A program made the position numbers and the translations under genes. The notes under the pieces are model-generated. The model saw only the letters and a program-made list of their open reading frames with translations. It was not told the origin of the DNA and did no database searches. Below, piece by piece: positions 16,539-25,743 of a stretch of DNA of 64,000 nt. The number at the start of each line of letters is the position of its first letter. Positions within the stretch are counted from its first letter, which is position 1. This stretch comes from Methylotenera oryzisoli_B. GTDB taxonomy: Bacteria; Pseudomonadota; Gammaproteobacteria; Burkholderiales; Methylophilaceae. The stretch covers positions 1,054,001 to 1,118,000 of the forward strand of contig OZ277031.1 of assembly GCA_965613685.1 (NCBI GenBank), given 5' to 3'.

Positions 16539-18014
16539 ATGGCCAACCCTATTATGCCCGCTGATTTTGGCTTTAATTTTGATAACAGTTATTTGCAACT
16601 GCCGGCCGCTTTTTATCAAAAACAAGCGCCCAGCCCAGTTCAAGAGCCGACCACGCTGTTGTTTAACCAAGCCCTCGCAACCGAATTAGGCTTAAACGCC
16701 GCCATGCTAGCCAGCCAAGGTGCAGCCTACTTTGCTGGCAATAAATTATTTGCTGGATCCGAGCCGATTGCGCAAGCCTATGCTGGCCACCAATTTGGTC
16801 ACTTCAACCGCTTGGGCGACGGCCGTGCCATTTTATTGGGCGAGCACCTGACGCCGAATCAGCAACGCCTAGACATCCAATTAAAAGGCGCTGGTAGAAC
16901 TGGCTACTCACGATCGGGCGACGGGCGTGCCGCACTGGGGCCCATGCTGCGCGAATACCTAATTAGCGAAGCCATGCACGCCTTGGGCGTACCCAGCACA
17001 CGCAGCTTGTGCGTGACGGGGAGTGGCGAAGCGGTATACCGCGAGGAAGCTTTGCCTGGCGCCATATTATGCCGAGTGGCCGCCAGCCATTTGCGCGTGG
17101 GCACCTTTCAATTTGCCGCTGCCGAGCAAAACCTCGCGCTATTAACAGCCCTAGCTGACTACGCCATAGAACGGCATTTCCCAGCCATACGCACACAGGC
17201 ACAGCCCTATTTGGCTTTACTGGAATCGGTGATAGACCGCCAAGCGCAATTGCTAGCCCAGTGGATGCACCTTGGGTTTATACACGGCGTCATGAATACC
17301 GACAACATGAGCATCTGCGGTGAAACCATAGACTACGGGCCTTGCGCCTTTCTTAACCGCTACCATACTGAGGCGGTGTTTAGCTCCATTGATAAAACCG
17401 GCCGTTATGCTTACGGCAATCAGCCTCAAATGGCCCTGTGGAATCTGGTGAGGCTGGCTGAAACCTTGTTAGCCCTAATAGACACCAATCAAGAAAAAGC
17501 CATAGAGCTGGCTCGCGCCAGCCTGGAAAACTTTAACGCGTTTTATGCTAACTATTGGTTATCCGGTATGCGCAAAAAATTAGGTTTGTTTAACGCCGAA
17601 GCCGACGATCAAGCACTGGCCGACTCGCTGTTGCAACTGATGCAAACCCATCAGGCCGATTACACCCACGCATTTAGCGCATTGTGCCATGGCGCTTTTA
17701 AACCCAGCGCACTGTATCAGGCACCCGAATTCCGTCATTGGGTGGGCCTATGGCATGCCAGGTTGAGCAGACAAACGCAAAGTGGGGACGAGAGCATGCG
17801 ATTAATGCAAAGTGTTAATCCAACGGTCATACCTCGCAACCACCTGGTGGAAGACGCATTACAACAGGCGGTGTACGCCTATGATTTAGCGGCATTTGAG
17901 GCCTTGTTAGCGGCTGTGAGCCAGCCTTATGTCACCAGCAACCCTAAGGACCAATTCCAGCAAGCCCCTAACGCTGGGTTTGATCAATCCTACAAAACCT
18001 ATTGCGGCACCTAA
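16539..18014 (+). CDS. selO: protein adenylyltransferase SelO (YdiU/UPF0061)
   Basis: A 491-residue pseudokinase-fold enzyme that transfers AMP from ATP to protein hydroxyls, linked to redox stress. Motifs include AYAGHQFGHFNRLGDGRAILLGE, QLKGAGRTGYSRSGDGRAALGPMLREYLISEAMHALGVPSTRSL, the GVMNTDNMSICGETIDYGPCAFL metal-binding region, and a redox-type C-terminal cysteine in YKTYCGT rather than selenocysteine or the CSS tail of the E. coli protein. It is 6 bp downstream of xseA. Confidence 0.93.
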   Translation: MANPIMPADFGFNFDNSYLQLPAAFYQKQAPSPVQEPTTLLFNQALATELGLNAAMLASQGAAYFAGNKLFAGSEPIAQAYAGHQFGHFNRLGDGRAILLGEHLTPNQQRLDIQLKGAGRTGYSRSGDGRAALGPMLREYLISEAMHALGVPSTRSLCVTGSGEAVYREEALPGAILCRVAASHLRVGTFQFAAAEQNLALLTALADYAIERHFPAIRTQAQPYLALLESVIDRQAQLLAQWMHLGFIHGVMNTDNMSICGETIDYGPCAFLNRYHTEAVFSSIDKTGRYAYGNQPQMALWNLVRLAETLLALIDTNQEKAIELARASLENFNAFYANYWLSGMRKKLGLFNAEADDQALADSLLQLMQTHQADYTHAFSALCHGAFKPSALYQAPEFRHWVGLWHARLSRQTQSGDESMRLMQSVNPTVIPRNHLVEDALQQAVYAYDLAAFEALLAAVSQPYVTSNPKDQFQQAPNAGFDQSYKTYCGT

Positions 18015-18067
18015 TTGCAATGAAAAAGGTTTTATATATACACCAAGAGCTACCGTCCACTCCTTAC

Positions 18068-18676
18068 TTACTGAAGCTGAACAAGCGCAGACTTGATGAC
18101 CTTCACAGAAGAGTTAATCAACCAAACCGATAGAATCAAACCCAATACCACGTCAGCCCAACCGGCATTAGTCAGGCCCACCACCCCAGCCGCAACAATA
18201 ATAGAAACATTGGTTAAGATGTCATTTCTCGAACACTCCCAAACGCTGCTCATATTGATATCTTGCTCTTTATGTTTGGTTAACAACAATAAACAAGTAC
18301 AGTTAGCCAGCAATGCGATAAAAGCAACGGTCGCCATGGTTTCAAAAACAGGCACCGTGTCATTAACAATATGAAGTATTACTTGGCTTAATACCAATAT
18401 TGCACCAATTAAAATAAGCAAGCCTTTAATTAAAGCCACTTTTGCTTTTGCTTGATTACTTTTATACACCACATATAGACTTAAAGCATATGTTGCTGCA
18501 TCGCCCAAATCATCTAGACTTTCCATTAGTAAACCAGTCGAATTTGCCAGCAGTCCGTAAGTTACCGTTAGCGCAAACAATGCCAGATTGATCAAAAAAA
18601 CAAGCTTCAAAGTGCTGGATTGTTTTGCTTTCATCGCCTCAATGGCACAGCTTTTATCTTCACAGCAATTAGCCAT
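18068..18676 (-). CDS. small CDF-like cation transporter
   Basis: A 202-residue membrane protein with about six hydrophobic segments, matching the transmembrane part of cation diffusion facilitators. The N-terminus MANCCEDKSC offers a cysteine metal-binding patch. Acidic residues in ESLDDLGDAA (helix II) and a polar RND in SSVWECSRNDILTN (helix V) sit where CDF metal ligands occur. The usual cytoplasmic C-terminal domain is missing. Codon use is more AT-rich than the neighbours, and the gene lies between selO and a tRNA gene, which hints at acquisition. The metal is not predictable. Confidence 0.7.
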   Translation of the reverse strand: MANCCEDKSCAIEAMKAKQSSTLKLVFLINLALFALTVTYGLLANSTGLLMESLDDLGDAATYALSLYVVYKSNQAKAKVALIKGLLILIGAILVLSQVILHIVNDTVPVFETMATVAFIALLANCTCLLLLTKHKEQDINMSSVWECSRNDILTNVSIIVAAGVVGLTNAGWADVVLGLILSVWLINSSVKVIKSALVQLQ

Positions 18677-18815
18677 ACACTAGCCCCTCATTTAATTTAT
18701 TGACGCATGAAAAATTAGCATACTGGATAAGCCAATACCGTGCAAACCATCAATTGAGATGGCCAATGAAAACATATTATGGGTTGGGATGCTTGCGCTT
18801 CGTGGATCGTTGGAC

Positions 18816-18849
18816 AAAAAAATAGCTTACCTAAATAGTAAGCTATTTT
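18816..18849 (-). terminator. terminator downstream of tRNA-Leu
   Basis: On the minus strand AAAATAGCTTAC pairs with GTAAGCTATTTT (12 bp, 7-base loop) and runs on into further T residues. It begins 9 bp after the tRNA 3' end and should end the tRNA transcript. Confidence 0.85.
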
Positions 18850-18857
18850 CTTAAATT

Positions 18858-18943
18858 TGGTGCCCGGAGCCGGAGTCGAACCGGCACACCCATAAGGCGA
18901 GAGATTTTAAGTCTCTTGTGTCTACCAATTTCACCACCCGGGC
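18858..18943 (-). tRNA. tRNA-Leu (anticodon TAA)
   Basis: The minus strand folds as a class II tRNA of 86 nt with encoded CCA. The acceptor stem starts GCCCGGG. The D-loop GAAATTGGTAGACAC is leucine type. The anticodon stem AGAGA encloses loop CTTAAAA with anticodon TAA. A long variable arm (CGCCTTATGGGTGT) follows, then the T-arm GCCGG-TTCGACT-CCGGC and the 3' end CCGGGCACCA. It reads the UUA and UUG codons used heavily in this genome. Confidence 0.95.
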
Positions 18944-18975
18944 GGATAGTAGGTCTACAACAAATTGCGGTGCGT

Positions 18976-19004
18976 ATTCTAACACCTTAGTTTGCTTTTT
19001 TCTA
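18976..19004 (-). promoter_or_regulatory. candidate promoter of tRNA-Leu
   Basis: On the minus strand a -35-like TAGAAA and a -10-like TAGAAT are separated by exactly 17 bp, predicting transcription from about 18969, some 25 bases before the mature tRNA 5' end. The match is moderate. Confidence 0.5.
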
Positions 19005-19174
19005 AGCAAAAAATGGTTTTTTCAAAGATAGTTAAAAAAATAATACCGTATTGCATGTATTTAAAGCCAAAAACAGGAGGCTCATTTTGGCTCACAAAAT
19101 AGATTGAAAATCTGTTGGTTTACCTTGGAACTTGGTTGATAATAGCGCTCTCATGTAAATCGTAGACCATTTTA

Positions 19175-21058
19175 ATGTCATCCACTACTGGCAATAAAAC
19201 AAAACTTTCCGCACTCACGCTCGCCGCACTAGGCGTGGTTTTTGGTGACATAGGCACCAGCCCACTGTACACCATGAAAGAAGTCTTTTCTGTCGGCGCA
19301 CACCCCGTGCCTCTCACTGAAGTCAATATGTTTGGCATTTTATCGCTGATCGTCTGGGCCCTCATTATGGTGGTGTCGGTTAAATACGTGGCCTTCATTA
19401 TGCGTGCCGACAACCGCGGCGAAGGCGGCATCATGGCCCTGCTCGCCTTGGCCAGCCACAACGCGGCAGGGGACGCCAAGAAACAACACACCATCATGTT
19501 GCTGGGCATTCTAGGCGCCTGCATGTTTTATGCGGATGGCATGATTACCCCAGCCATCTCAGTGCTGTCTGCGGTAGAAGGTCTGGAACTGGCCGCCCCG
19601 GTATTACACCCTATGATATTGCCGGTTACCTTATTGGTCTTATTCATCCTATTTTGGGCACAAAGCAAAGGCACCGCTTTAGTAGGCGCATTCTTTGGCC
19701 CCATCATGTTGTTGTGGTTTAGCGTGTTAGGCGTTTTGGGCGTGATGGGCATCATGCAAAACCCCAGCATATTGCAGGCCATCAATCCAATCTATGCATT
19801 GAATTTTTTAACCGTTAGCCCATGGGTTGCTTTCGTGGCATTGGGTGCGGTGGTCCTAGCAGTAACCGGGGCCGAAGCGCTTTATGCCGACATGGGGCAC
19901 TTTGGTCGCTTGCCAATACGCCTAGCTTGGTTTGGTTTTGTACTGCCGGCATTGGTGCTTAATTACTTTGGCCAGGGCGCATTGATTTTGCAAGATCCAA
20001 GCAGCGTTAAGAATCCGTTTTATTTACTGGCGCCAGAATGGATGCTCTACCCACTCATCTTCTTAGCGACACTGGCAGCAGTGATTGCTTCACAAGCCGT
20101 GATTACCGGTGCTTTTTCCGTGTCTCGCCAAGCACTGCAATTGGGTTATCTACCTCGCATGCACGTTGAACACACCTCAGAAAGCGAAGAAGGCCAAATT
20201 TACATGCCGCGCGTCAACTGGGGTTTGATGCTAGGCGTGATGGCCCTGGTGTTAAGCTTCAAATCGTCCGGCAATTTGGCTGCGGCCTACGGCATTGCCG
20301 TAACCGGTGACATGGTGATTACCACCTTATTAGCCGGCATTGTTTTCCATCACATTTGGGGCTGGAGCAAATTGCGCACTGGCATGCTGGTCGCCTTGTT
20401 CTTGGTGGTCGACGTGGCTTTCTTTAGCGCCAACGTTTTGAAAATACCCGATGGCGGCTGGGTACCCTTGGTCATAGGCATCGTGATTTTCACCTTGATG
20501 CTGACCTGGAAAACCGGTCGCAATATGCTCTATTCCATGTTGAAAAACGAAGCCATGGCCATAGACCCATTCATAGCAGCGGTCGGTGCGCACCCACCCT
20601 TACGCGTGAGCGGCACGGCCATATTCATGACACCTAACTTAGACGGTGTGCCGCATGCCATGCTGCACAACCTAAAACACAATAAAGTGTTGCACGAAAA
20701 AATGGTCTTGTTGACGGTGAAATTCTTGGATTACCCGCACACCTCCAATGAGGAACGCGTCACGGTAGAAGATTTGCCGAATGAGTTTTACCGCGTCACG
20801 GTGCGTTATGGCTTCAAGGACGAACCGGATTTACCTAGGGATTTGATCTTGTGTGCTGAGCAAGGCTTGGTGCTGGATGCCATGGACACTTCATTCTTTG
20901 TTGGTAAGGAAATCCTCATCGCCAGCAACGCTTCTGGCATGGCATTCTGGCGTAAGAAAATCTTTATTGGCTTATTTAGAAGCGCTGAAACCATCACCAA
21001 CCAATTCAAATTACCGCCGAATCGCGTGGTCGAGCTTGGATCACAATTGAAAATATAA
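19175..21058 (+). CDS. kup: KUP family potassium uptake transporter
   Basis: A 627-residue proton-potassium symporter of the inner membrane. The start LTLAALGVVFGDIGTSPLYTMKEVF is the KUP signature, followed by about twelve hydrophobic segments to near residue 445 (including VTGAEALYADMGHFG and SVSRQALQLGYLPRM) and a cytoplasmic C-terminal domain. The length equals the E. coli protein (622). The stretch from the tRNA to this gene (about 230 bp) holds the tRNA promoter and no further gene that I can see. Confidence 0.95.
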   Translation: MSSTTGNKTKLSALTLAALGVVFGDIGTSPLYTMKEVFSVGAHPVPLTEVNMFGILSLIVWALIMVVSVKYVAFIMRADNRGEGGIMALLALASHNAAGDAKKQHTIMLLGILGACMFYADGMITPAISVLSAVEGLELAAPVLHPMILPVTLLVLFILFWAQSKGTALVGAFFGPIMLLWFSVLGVLGVMGIMQNPSILQAINPIYALNFLTVSPWVAFVALGAVVLAVTGAEALYADMGHFGRLPIRLAWFGFVLPALVLNYFGQGALILQDPSSVKNPFYLLAPEWMLYPLIFLATLAAVIASQAVITGAFSVSRQALQLGYLPRMHVEHTSESEEGQIYMPRVNWGLMLGVMALVLSFKSSGNLAAAYGIAVTGDMVITTLLAGIVFHHIWGWSKLRTGMLVALFLVVDVAFFSANVLKIPDGGWVPLVIGIVIFTLMLTWKTGRNMLYSMLKNEAMAIDPFIAAVGAHPPLRVSGTAIFMTPNLDGVPHAMLHNLKHNKVLHEKMVLLTVKFLDYPHTSNEERVTVEDLPNEFYRVTVRYGFKDEPDLPRDLILCAEQGLVLDAMDTSFFVGKEILIASNASGMAFWRKKIFIGLFRSAETITNQFKLPPNRVVELGSQLKI

Positions 21059-21189
21059 GGTCTTAAGCGAGTCCACTCCATAGACATGAGCGTATTTGTT
21101 AAGGCCAACTTTACCCGATTGAGGTAAAATGGCGTTTACGCTTTTTAGCCTCTTTCGCAATTTAATTTTGGACTATTCATTACTTTATC

Positions 21190-22017
21190 ATGACTCAATT
21201 ACAACAAACCATTGAAGCCGCTTTCGAAGACCGTGCCAACATCAATCCAGCCAACGCCAGCCCAGAATTAAAAGCGGCCGTTGCCAGCGTCATTGCTGAC
21301 TTGGATGCCGGCAGCTTACGCGTGGCGTCACGCGTGGGCAACAGCCAAAATTGGGAAACCCATCAATGGATCAAGAAAGCCGTGTTGCTGTCTTTCCGTT
21401 TGGACGACAACGTCTTGCTAGACGGCGCCAGCACTCAGTATTTCGATAAAGTACCGCCAAAATTTGCTAACTTCACGGCCGACGATTTTAAAGCCGGTGG
21501 CTACCGCGTGGTGCCAGGCTCCATGGTGCGCCGCGGTTCGTACATAGGCAAAAATGCCGTGTTGCTGCCGTCATTTGTTAACATCGGCGCTTACGTAGGC
21601 GAAGGCACCATGGTGGATGCTTGGGCTACCGTAGGCTCGTGCGCACAAATTGGTAAAAACGTGCACTTAAGTGGTGGCGTAGGCATTGGTGGCGTATTGG
21701 AACCCGTGCAAGCCGGCCCTACCATCATTGGCGACAATTGCTTTATCGGTGCGCGTTCTGAAGTGGTGGAAGGCGTGATTGTGGAAGACAACTGCGTGAT
21801 CTCCATGGGCGTGTACATCGGCCAATCCACCAAAATTTACGACCGCGAAACCGGCAGCGTGACCTACGGTCGCATTCCTGCAGGTTCCGTAGTGGTATCG
21901 GGCAACTTACCCTCTAAAGACGGCAGCTACAGCTTGTATTGCGCCGTTATCGTTAAAAAAGTGGACGAAAAAACATTGGGTAAAGTGGGCATTAACGAAT
22001 TGCTACGCGGTATCTAG
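21190..22017 (+). CDS. dapD: 2,3,4,5-tetrahydropyridine-2,6-dicarboxylate N-succinyltransferase
   Basis: A 275-residue trimeric left-handed beta-helix acyltransferase that succinylates tetrahydrodipicolinate in the lysine and meso-diaminopimelate pathway. Hexapeptide repeats run from about residue 110 to 220 (VRRGSYIGKNAVLLPSFVNIGAYVGEG), with the conserved GTMVDAWATVGSCAQIGKN and GGVGIGGVLEPVQA. The length matches the family. It heads a dapD-arsC-like-dapE-prmB run in which the succinylated intermediate made here is later cleaved by DapE. Confidence 0.96.
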   Translation: MTQLQQTIEAAFEDRANINPANASPELKAAVASVIADLDAGSLRVASRVGNSQNWETHQWIKKAVLLSFRLDDNVLLDGASTQYFDKVPPKFANFTADDFKAGGYRVVPGSMVRRGSYIGKNAVLLPSFVNIGAYVGEGTMVDAWATVGSCAQIGKNVHLSGGVGIGGVLEPVQAGPTIIGDNCFIGARSEVVEGVIVEDNCVISMGVYIGQSTKIYDRETGSVTYGRIPAGSVVVSGNLPSKDGSYSLYCAVIVKKVDEKTLGKVGINELLRGI

Positions 22018-22029
22018 TCCGACGCGCGC

Positions 22030-22374
22030 ATGCAACTTTACGGCATTCCCAATTGCAGCACCGTTAAAAAAGCCCGTGATTGGCTGGAGCAAAATGCTTG
22101 CGCCTACACCTTTTACGACTTTAAAAAAAACACCCTCAGCGATGCATTGCTGAGCGATTGGATCAGCCAGCAACCCTTGGACAAACTCATCAATCGCGCC
22201 GGCCTCACTTGGCGCAATTTGACTGAAGCCGAAAAAGACAGCGTGCAAGATGCCGCTAAAGCCCGGCAATTGATGTTGGCCAAACCCAGCTTGATTAAAC
22301 GGCCGGTCTTGATCAAGGACGGCAAAATCACCTGTTTGGGCTACTCGGAAGCCACTTATAAAGCGTTGCTATGA
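22030..22374 (+). CDS. ArsC/Spx family thioredoxin-fold protein (YffB-like)
   Basis: A 114-residue protein with the start LYGIPNCSTVKKARDWLE, a thioredoxin-fold ArsC-type active site with a single cysteine at residue 9, and the C-terminal RPVLI.DG....LGYSE segment that forms the glutathione or anion site. It lacks the further cysteines of true arsenate reductases, so reductase activity on arsenate is unlikely. It overlaps dapE by four bases (ATGA). In E. coli yffB is likewise next to dapE, supporting the YffB-like call. The function is unknown. Confidence 0.85.
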   Translation: MQLYGIPNCSTVKKARDWLEQNACAYTFYDFKKNTLSDALLSDWISQQPLDKLINRAGLTWRNLTEAEKDSVQDAAKARQLMLAKPSLIKRPVLIKDGKITCLGYSEATYKALL

Positions 22375-23531
22375 CCACACCACACAGTAAAACCTTAAGC
22401 CTAGCAATAGACTTGCTAAGACGCCAATCCAACACCCCGGAGGATGCCGGCTGCCAAGAACAAATGATAGCCAGATTGGAGCCATTGGGTTTCAAAATCG
22501 AGCGCATGCGCGTAGGTCAGGTGGACAACATGTATGCCCGTCGCGGCACCACTGGCCCATTATTGGTCTTTGCTGGCCACACCGACGTGGTGCCGACCGG
22601 CCCGCTGGATAAATGGCACACCCCACCGTTCGAACCGACCATCAAGGATGGCATGCTCTATGCCCGCGGTGCGGCAGACATGAAGACCTCATTGGCGGCG
22701 TTCGTTACCAGCATAGAAGAATTCATTGCTGAAAACCCTCACCACCATGGCTCCATAGGTCTACTCATCACCTCGGACGAAGAAGGCGTGGCGGTAGACG
22801 GCACAGTGAAAGTAGTGGAGGCATTAAAAGCCCGTGGTGAGTTATTTGACTACTGCATAGTCGGCGAGCCGACCAGCAATAAAGTGGTCGGCGACATGAT
22901 CAAAAACGGCCGCCGTGGTTCACTGTCAGGCAAACTCACGGTAAAAGGCGTGCAAGGTCACATTGCCTACCCGCATTTAGTTAAAAACCCCATCCACTTA
23001 GTGGCACCGGCCATAAAAGACATGGTGGAAACACTATGGGACGAAGGCAACGAATACTTTCCGCCTACCTCTTGGCAAATCAGCAACATGAATGGCGGCA
23101 CCGGCGCGACCAATGTGGTGCCAGGTGAAGTGGAAATTTTATTTAACTTTAGGTACTGCGCCCTAGTCAACAATGCCGGTAGCACCGAGGCCGGTTTGAC
23201 CCAGCGCGTGCATGCCATATTAGACAGTCATAAATTGGACTACGATTTGGAGTGGGAGCATTCCCCTTCTTACATCACGCCACGCGGCAATCTAGTCGAA
23301 GCCATCAGCGCTGCCATAGTCCAGGCTTATGGCGTCACGCCAGAACTGTCTACCACCGGCGGCACATCGGATGGGCGTTTCATTGCCGACATCTGCCCGC
23401 AAGTCATCGAGTTTGGCCCACTCAACGCCACCATACACAAATTAAACGAATGCGTAGCAGTGGCCGACATCGAACCCTTAAAAGAAACCTACAAATTGAC
23501 CATGCAAACGCTATTGTCAAACAAGGCTTAA
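22371..23531 (+). CDS. dapE: succinyl-diaminopimelate desuccinylase
   Basis: A 386-residue di-zinc M20 hydrolase that removes succinate from N-succinyl-LL-diaminopimelate. Metal and catalytic residues are in GHTDVVPTGPLDKW, YARGAADMKTSLAAF, ITSDEEGVAVDGT and FGPLNATIHKLNE. The dimerisation domain includes GVQGHIAYPHLVKNPIH. It overlaps the preceding ArsC-like gene by ATGA. With dapD it supplies meso-diaminopimelate for peptidoglycan and lysine. Confidence 0.96.
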   Translation: MTTPHSKTLSLAIDLLRRQSNTPEDAGCQEQMIARLEPLGFKIERMRVGQVDNMYARRGTTGPLLVFAGHTDVVPTGPLDKWHTPPFEPTIKDGMLYARGAADMKTSLAAFVTSIEEFIAENPHHHGSIGLLITSDEEGVAVDGTVKVVEALKARGELFDYCIVGEPTSNKVVGDMIKNGRRGSLSGKLTVKGVQGHIAYPHLVKNPIHLVAPAIKDMVETLWDEGNEYFPPTSWQISNMNGGTGATNVVPGEVEILFNFRYCALVNNAGSTEAGLTQRVHAILDSHKLDYDLEWEHSPSYITPRGNLVEAISAAIVQAYGVTPELSTTGGTSDGRFIADICPQVIEFGPLNATIHKLNECVAVADIEPLKETYKLTMQTLLSNKA

Positions 23532-23541
23532 AAACACCGCC

Positions 23542-24438
23542 ATGAGTAAACAGACACCACCATCCGAGTTAGTCAGCATACGCGACTGGGTACGCTATGC
23601 CGTCAGCCAATTTGAAGCCTCCGATATTTTTTACGGCCATGGCACGGACAACGCTTACGACGAAGCCGTCTGGTTGGTCATGAGCGGCTTGCATTTGCCC
23701 ATGGATACTTTGGATAACTTCTTTGATGCTAGGCTAACAAATGAGGAATGCAACAAGCTGGCTGCGTTTATTGATCAACGCATCAAGCAACACACGCCTA
23801 CCGCTTACTTACTCAAAGAAGCGTGGTTGCAAGGCTTGAAATTCTTCGTGGACGAGCGTGTGCTAATACCGCGCTCATTCATTGCGGAATTACTCAACAA
23901 CGATTTAAGCCCGTGGATAGAATTTCCTGAAATGGTGGAAAGTGCGGCGGACATTTGTACCGGCAGTGGCTGCTTGGGCGTGTTATTAGCGGGCAGTTTC
24001 CCCAATGCCGCAATCGATGTAATCGATATATCGCCAGACGCGATAGACGTGGCCAACATCAACATTGCTAACTACGGCTTGCAAGATCAAATTAGCGCCA
24101 TCAAGTCCGATATGTTCAGCGCCTTAAAAGGCAAAAAATACGACCTCATTATTAGCAACCCACCTTATGTGGATGCGCCGTCCATGGCGGCCTTGCCCAT
24201 AGAGTACCAAAATGAACCGCAACTGGCCTTAGGCAGCGGCGCGGATGGGTTAGACCACACCCACACCTTGCTAGCCGAAGCCGCTCAGTACTTGAATGAT
24301 GGTGGCATACTGATAGTCGAAATCGGCCACAACCGCGACGCCTTAGAAGCGGCCTACCCCAATTTAGTATTCAATTGGCTGGAAGTGTCATCCGGTACCG
24401 AATTTGTTTTCTTGCTCACTAAAGAGCAACTGTCATAA
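23542..24438 (+). CDS. prmB: ribosomal protein L3 N5-glutamine methyltransferase
   Basis: A 298-residue HemK-family enzyme that methylates a glutamine of ribosomal protein L3. The N-terminal segment (VSIRDWVRYAVSQFEASDIFYGHGTDNAYDEA) is the PrmB signature, different from PrmC. The methyltransferase core includes DICTGSGCLGVLLA and the glutamine-methylating motif SNPPYVD. The SAM-binding acidic residue follows in DVIDISPDAIDVA. It starts 10 bp after dapE and ends at the edge of a repeat element. Confidence 0.92.
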   Translation: MSKQTPPSELVSIRDWVRYAVSQFEASDIFYGHGTDNAYDEAVWLVMSGLHLPMDTLDNFFDARLTNEECNKLAAFIDQRIKQHTPTAYLLKEAWLQGLKFFVDERVLIPRSFIAELLNNDLSPWIEFPEMVESAADICTGSGCLGVLLAGSFPNAAIDVIDISPDAIDVANINIANYGLQDQISAIKSDMFSALKGKKYDLIISNPPYVDAPSMAALPIEYQNEPQLALGSGADGLDHTHTLLAEAAQYLNDGGILIVEIGHNRDALEAAYPNLVFNWLEVSSGTEFVFLLTKEQLS

Positions 24439-24446
24439 ACATTTTT

Positions 24447-24541
24447 GCCACAGATTCACACGGATAAACACAGATAAAATTCACTCCACTTGGAGTTTTT
24501 AGTTGAAATTCTATCCGTGTGCATTAGTGTTTATCTATGGC
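24447..24541 (+). repeat. palindromic intergenic element, GATAAACACAGATA type
   Basis: A shorter relative of the element at 10.37 kb. The left arm 24447-24476 matches that element's arm at 29 of 30 bases (GCCACAGATTCACACGGATA...). The right arm, 24512-24541, is built of the same short units in inverse orientation but in a shifted register. About 35 bp separates the arms. It lies between prmB and the next methyltransferase gene. Confidence 0.72.
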
Positions 24542-24586
24542 TAAAATAAAATCTTTTCCCTGTCACTATTATTAGGTCCAAGCCCA

Positions 24587-25729
24587 TTGAACACCCCCAA
24601 TAGCATTAGCTGGCAAGAAGCCGGCAAAACCAAAATCAGTGTATGGCACTCAGAAAATGCAGCGCCGGTTCCTAAAAACATACAATTAGCCGACGACACC
24701 ATTAAGGCAGACGATGCTTACAAGCTAGCCTGCGAGGGCACGGCATTGTTATGGCGTGGCGATTTTCAAAATGCCAAACTGCTGCTGCAAGCCTTATCAC
24801 GCCGCATAGATAGACCACGCAAAAAACCTAAGAAAACCGGCGAAACGCTGTTGCAATCGTTTCATTTGCACAGGCAAGCGCAATCGCAAAAGGCGCGCAT
24901 CTTAGGCATGCTGGTTATCGAGTTAAGCGTCGGGTACAACATCCACCTGCGCCGCGCACCGGATGTGAAAGCCGCTTGCGAACATGCCTACGGCACCAGC
25001 CACGGCTCCATGGTGGTGTCCTTGCGCGAGATACTGGGTTTAGTTGGCGCTTACGAGTGGCATAAAAACGGTGTCGACATCAGCGTCATCAACAATAAAA
25101 TCCACCCTAGCTACGGCGTTTTCTCACCGATACGCGGCGAGTACCTGGATTTAGTCGATGTCGCTCCCTTACCCATACCTTGCCGTTTGGCTTTTGACAT
25201 AGGCACCGGCACCGGCGTGTTGGCGGCCATTCTGGCTAACCGCGGCGTGACTAAAATCGTCGCCACCGACAACTCGCATCGCGCATTGGATTGCGCGCTG
25301 CAAAACGTGACTAGCCTTGGCCTAAAACCTAACGTGACTCTGGTGGAAGCCGACCTTTATCCAAAAGACGAATACGGTCAGGCCGATTTGATAGTCTGCA
25401 ACCCACCCTGGTTGCCCGCGCACCCCAGCTCAGCCCTGGAGTCGGCCATTTACGATGAAAAAAGTAAGATGCTAAAAGGCTATTTGAATGGCCTGAGCGC
25501 GCATTTGAGTGAGCAAGGTGAAGGCTGGTTGATCTTGTCCGACTTTGCCGAACAATTGGGTTTAAGAAGCCGAGATGAATTGCTAGCTTGGATCAGTGAT
25601 GCCGGCTTAAAAGTGCTAGAGAAGATAGACACCAAAGCGCGCCATAACAAAGTGCTGGATGCCAGCGACCCGCTGCATGAGGCTCGCAAGGCCGAGCTGA
25701 CTTCATTGTGGCGCTTGGCTAAAGCGTAA
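24587..25729 (+). CDS. class I SAM-dependent methyltransferase (HemK/RsmC-like)
   Basis: A 380-residue methyltransferase. The N-terminal 190 residues have no clear motif, with a basic RRIDRPRKKPKK patch. The SAM-binding motif I is FDIGTGTGVLAAILANRG near 204-221, motif II VATDNSHRALDCAL, and motif IV VCNPPWLPAHP, a catalytic NPPW form seen in base N-methyltransferases and HemK relatives. The start appears to be TTG at 24587 (AGGTCC upstream, no suitable ATG nearby); the first internal Met would remove much of the N-terminal domain. The substrate is unknown. It ends 14 bp from the convergent rluB. Confidence 0.78.
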   Translation: MNTPNSISWQEAGKTKISVWHSENAAPVPKNIQLADDTIKADDAYKLACEGTALLWRGDFQNAKLLLQALSRRIDRPRKKPKKTGETLLQSFHLHRQAQSQKARILGMLVIELSVGYNIHLRRAPDVKAACEHAYGTSHGSMVVSLREILGLVGAYEWHKNGVDISVINNKIHPSYGVFSPIRGEYLDLVDVAPLPIPCRLAFDIGTGTGVLAAILANRGVTKIVATDNSHRALDCALQNVTSLGLKPNVTLVEADLYPKDEYGQADLIVCNPPWLPAHPSSALESAIYDEKSKMLKGYLNGLSAHLSEQGEGWLILSDFAEQLGLRSRDELLAWISDAGLKVLEKIDTKARHNKVLDASDPLHEARKAELTSLWRLAKA

Positions 25730-25743
25730 AGTACGCGTATCGC

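Noticed and set aside
18858..18943. tRNA-Leu as the attachment site of an integrated element
   Set aside because: No integrase gene and no second copy of the tRNA 3' end was seen in the window.
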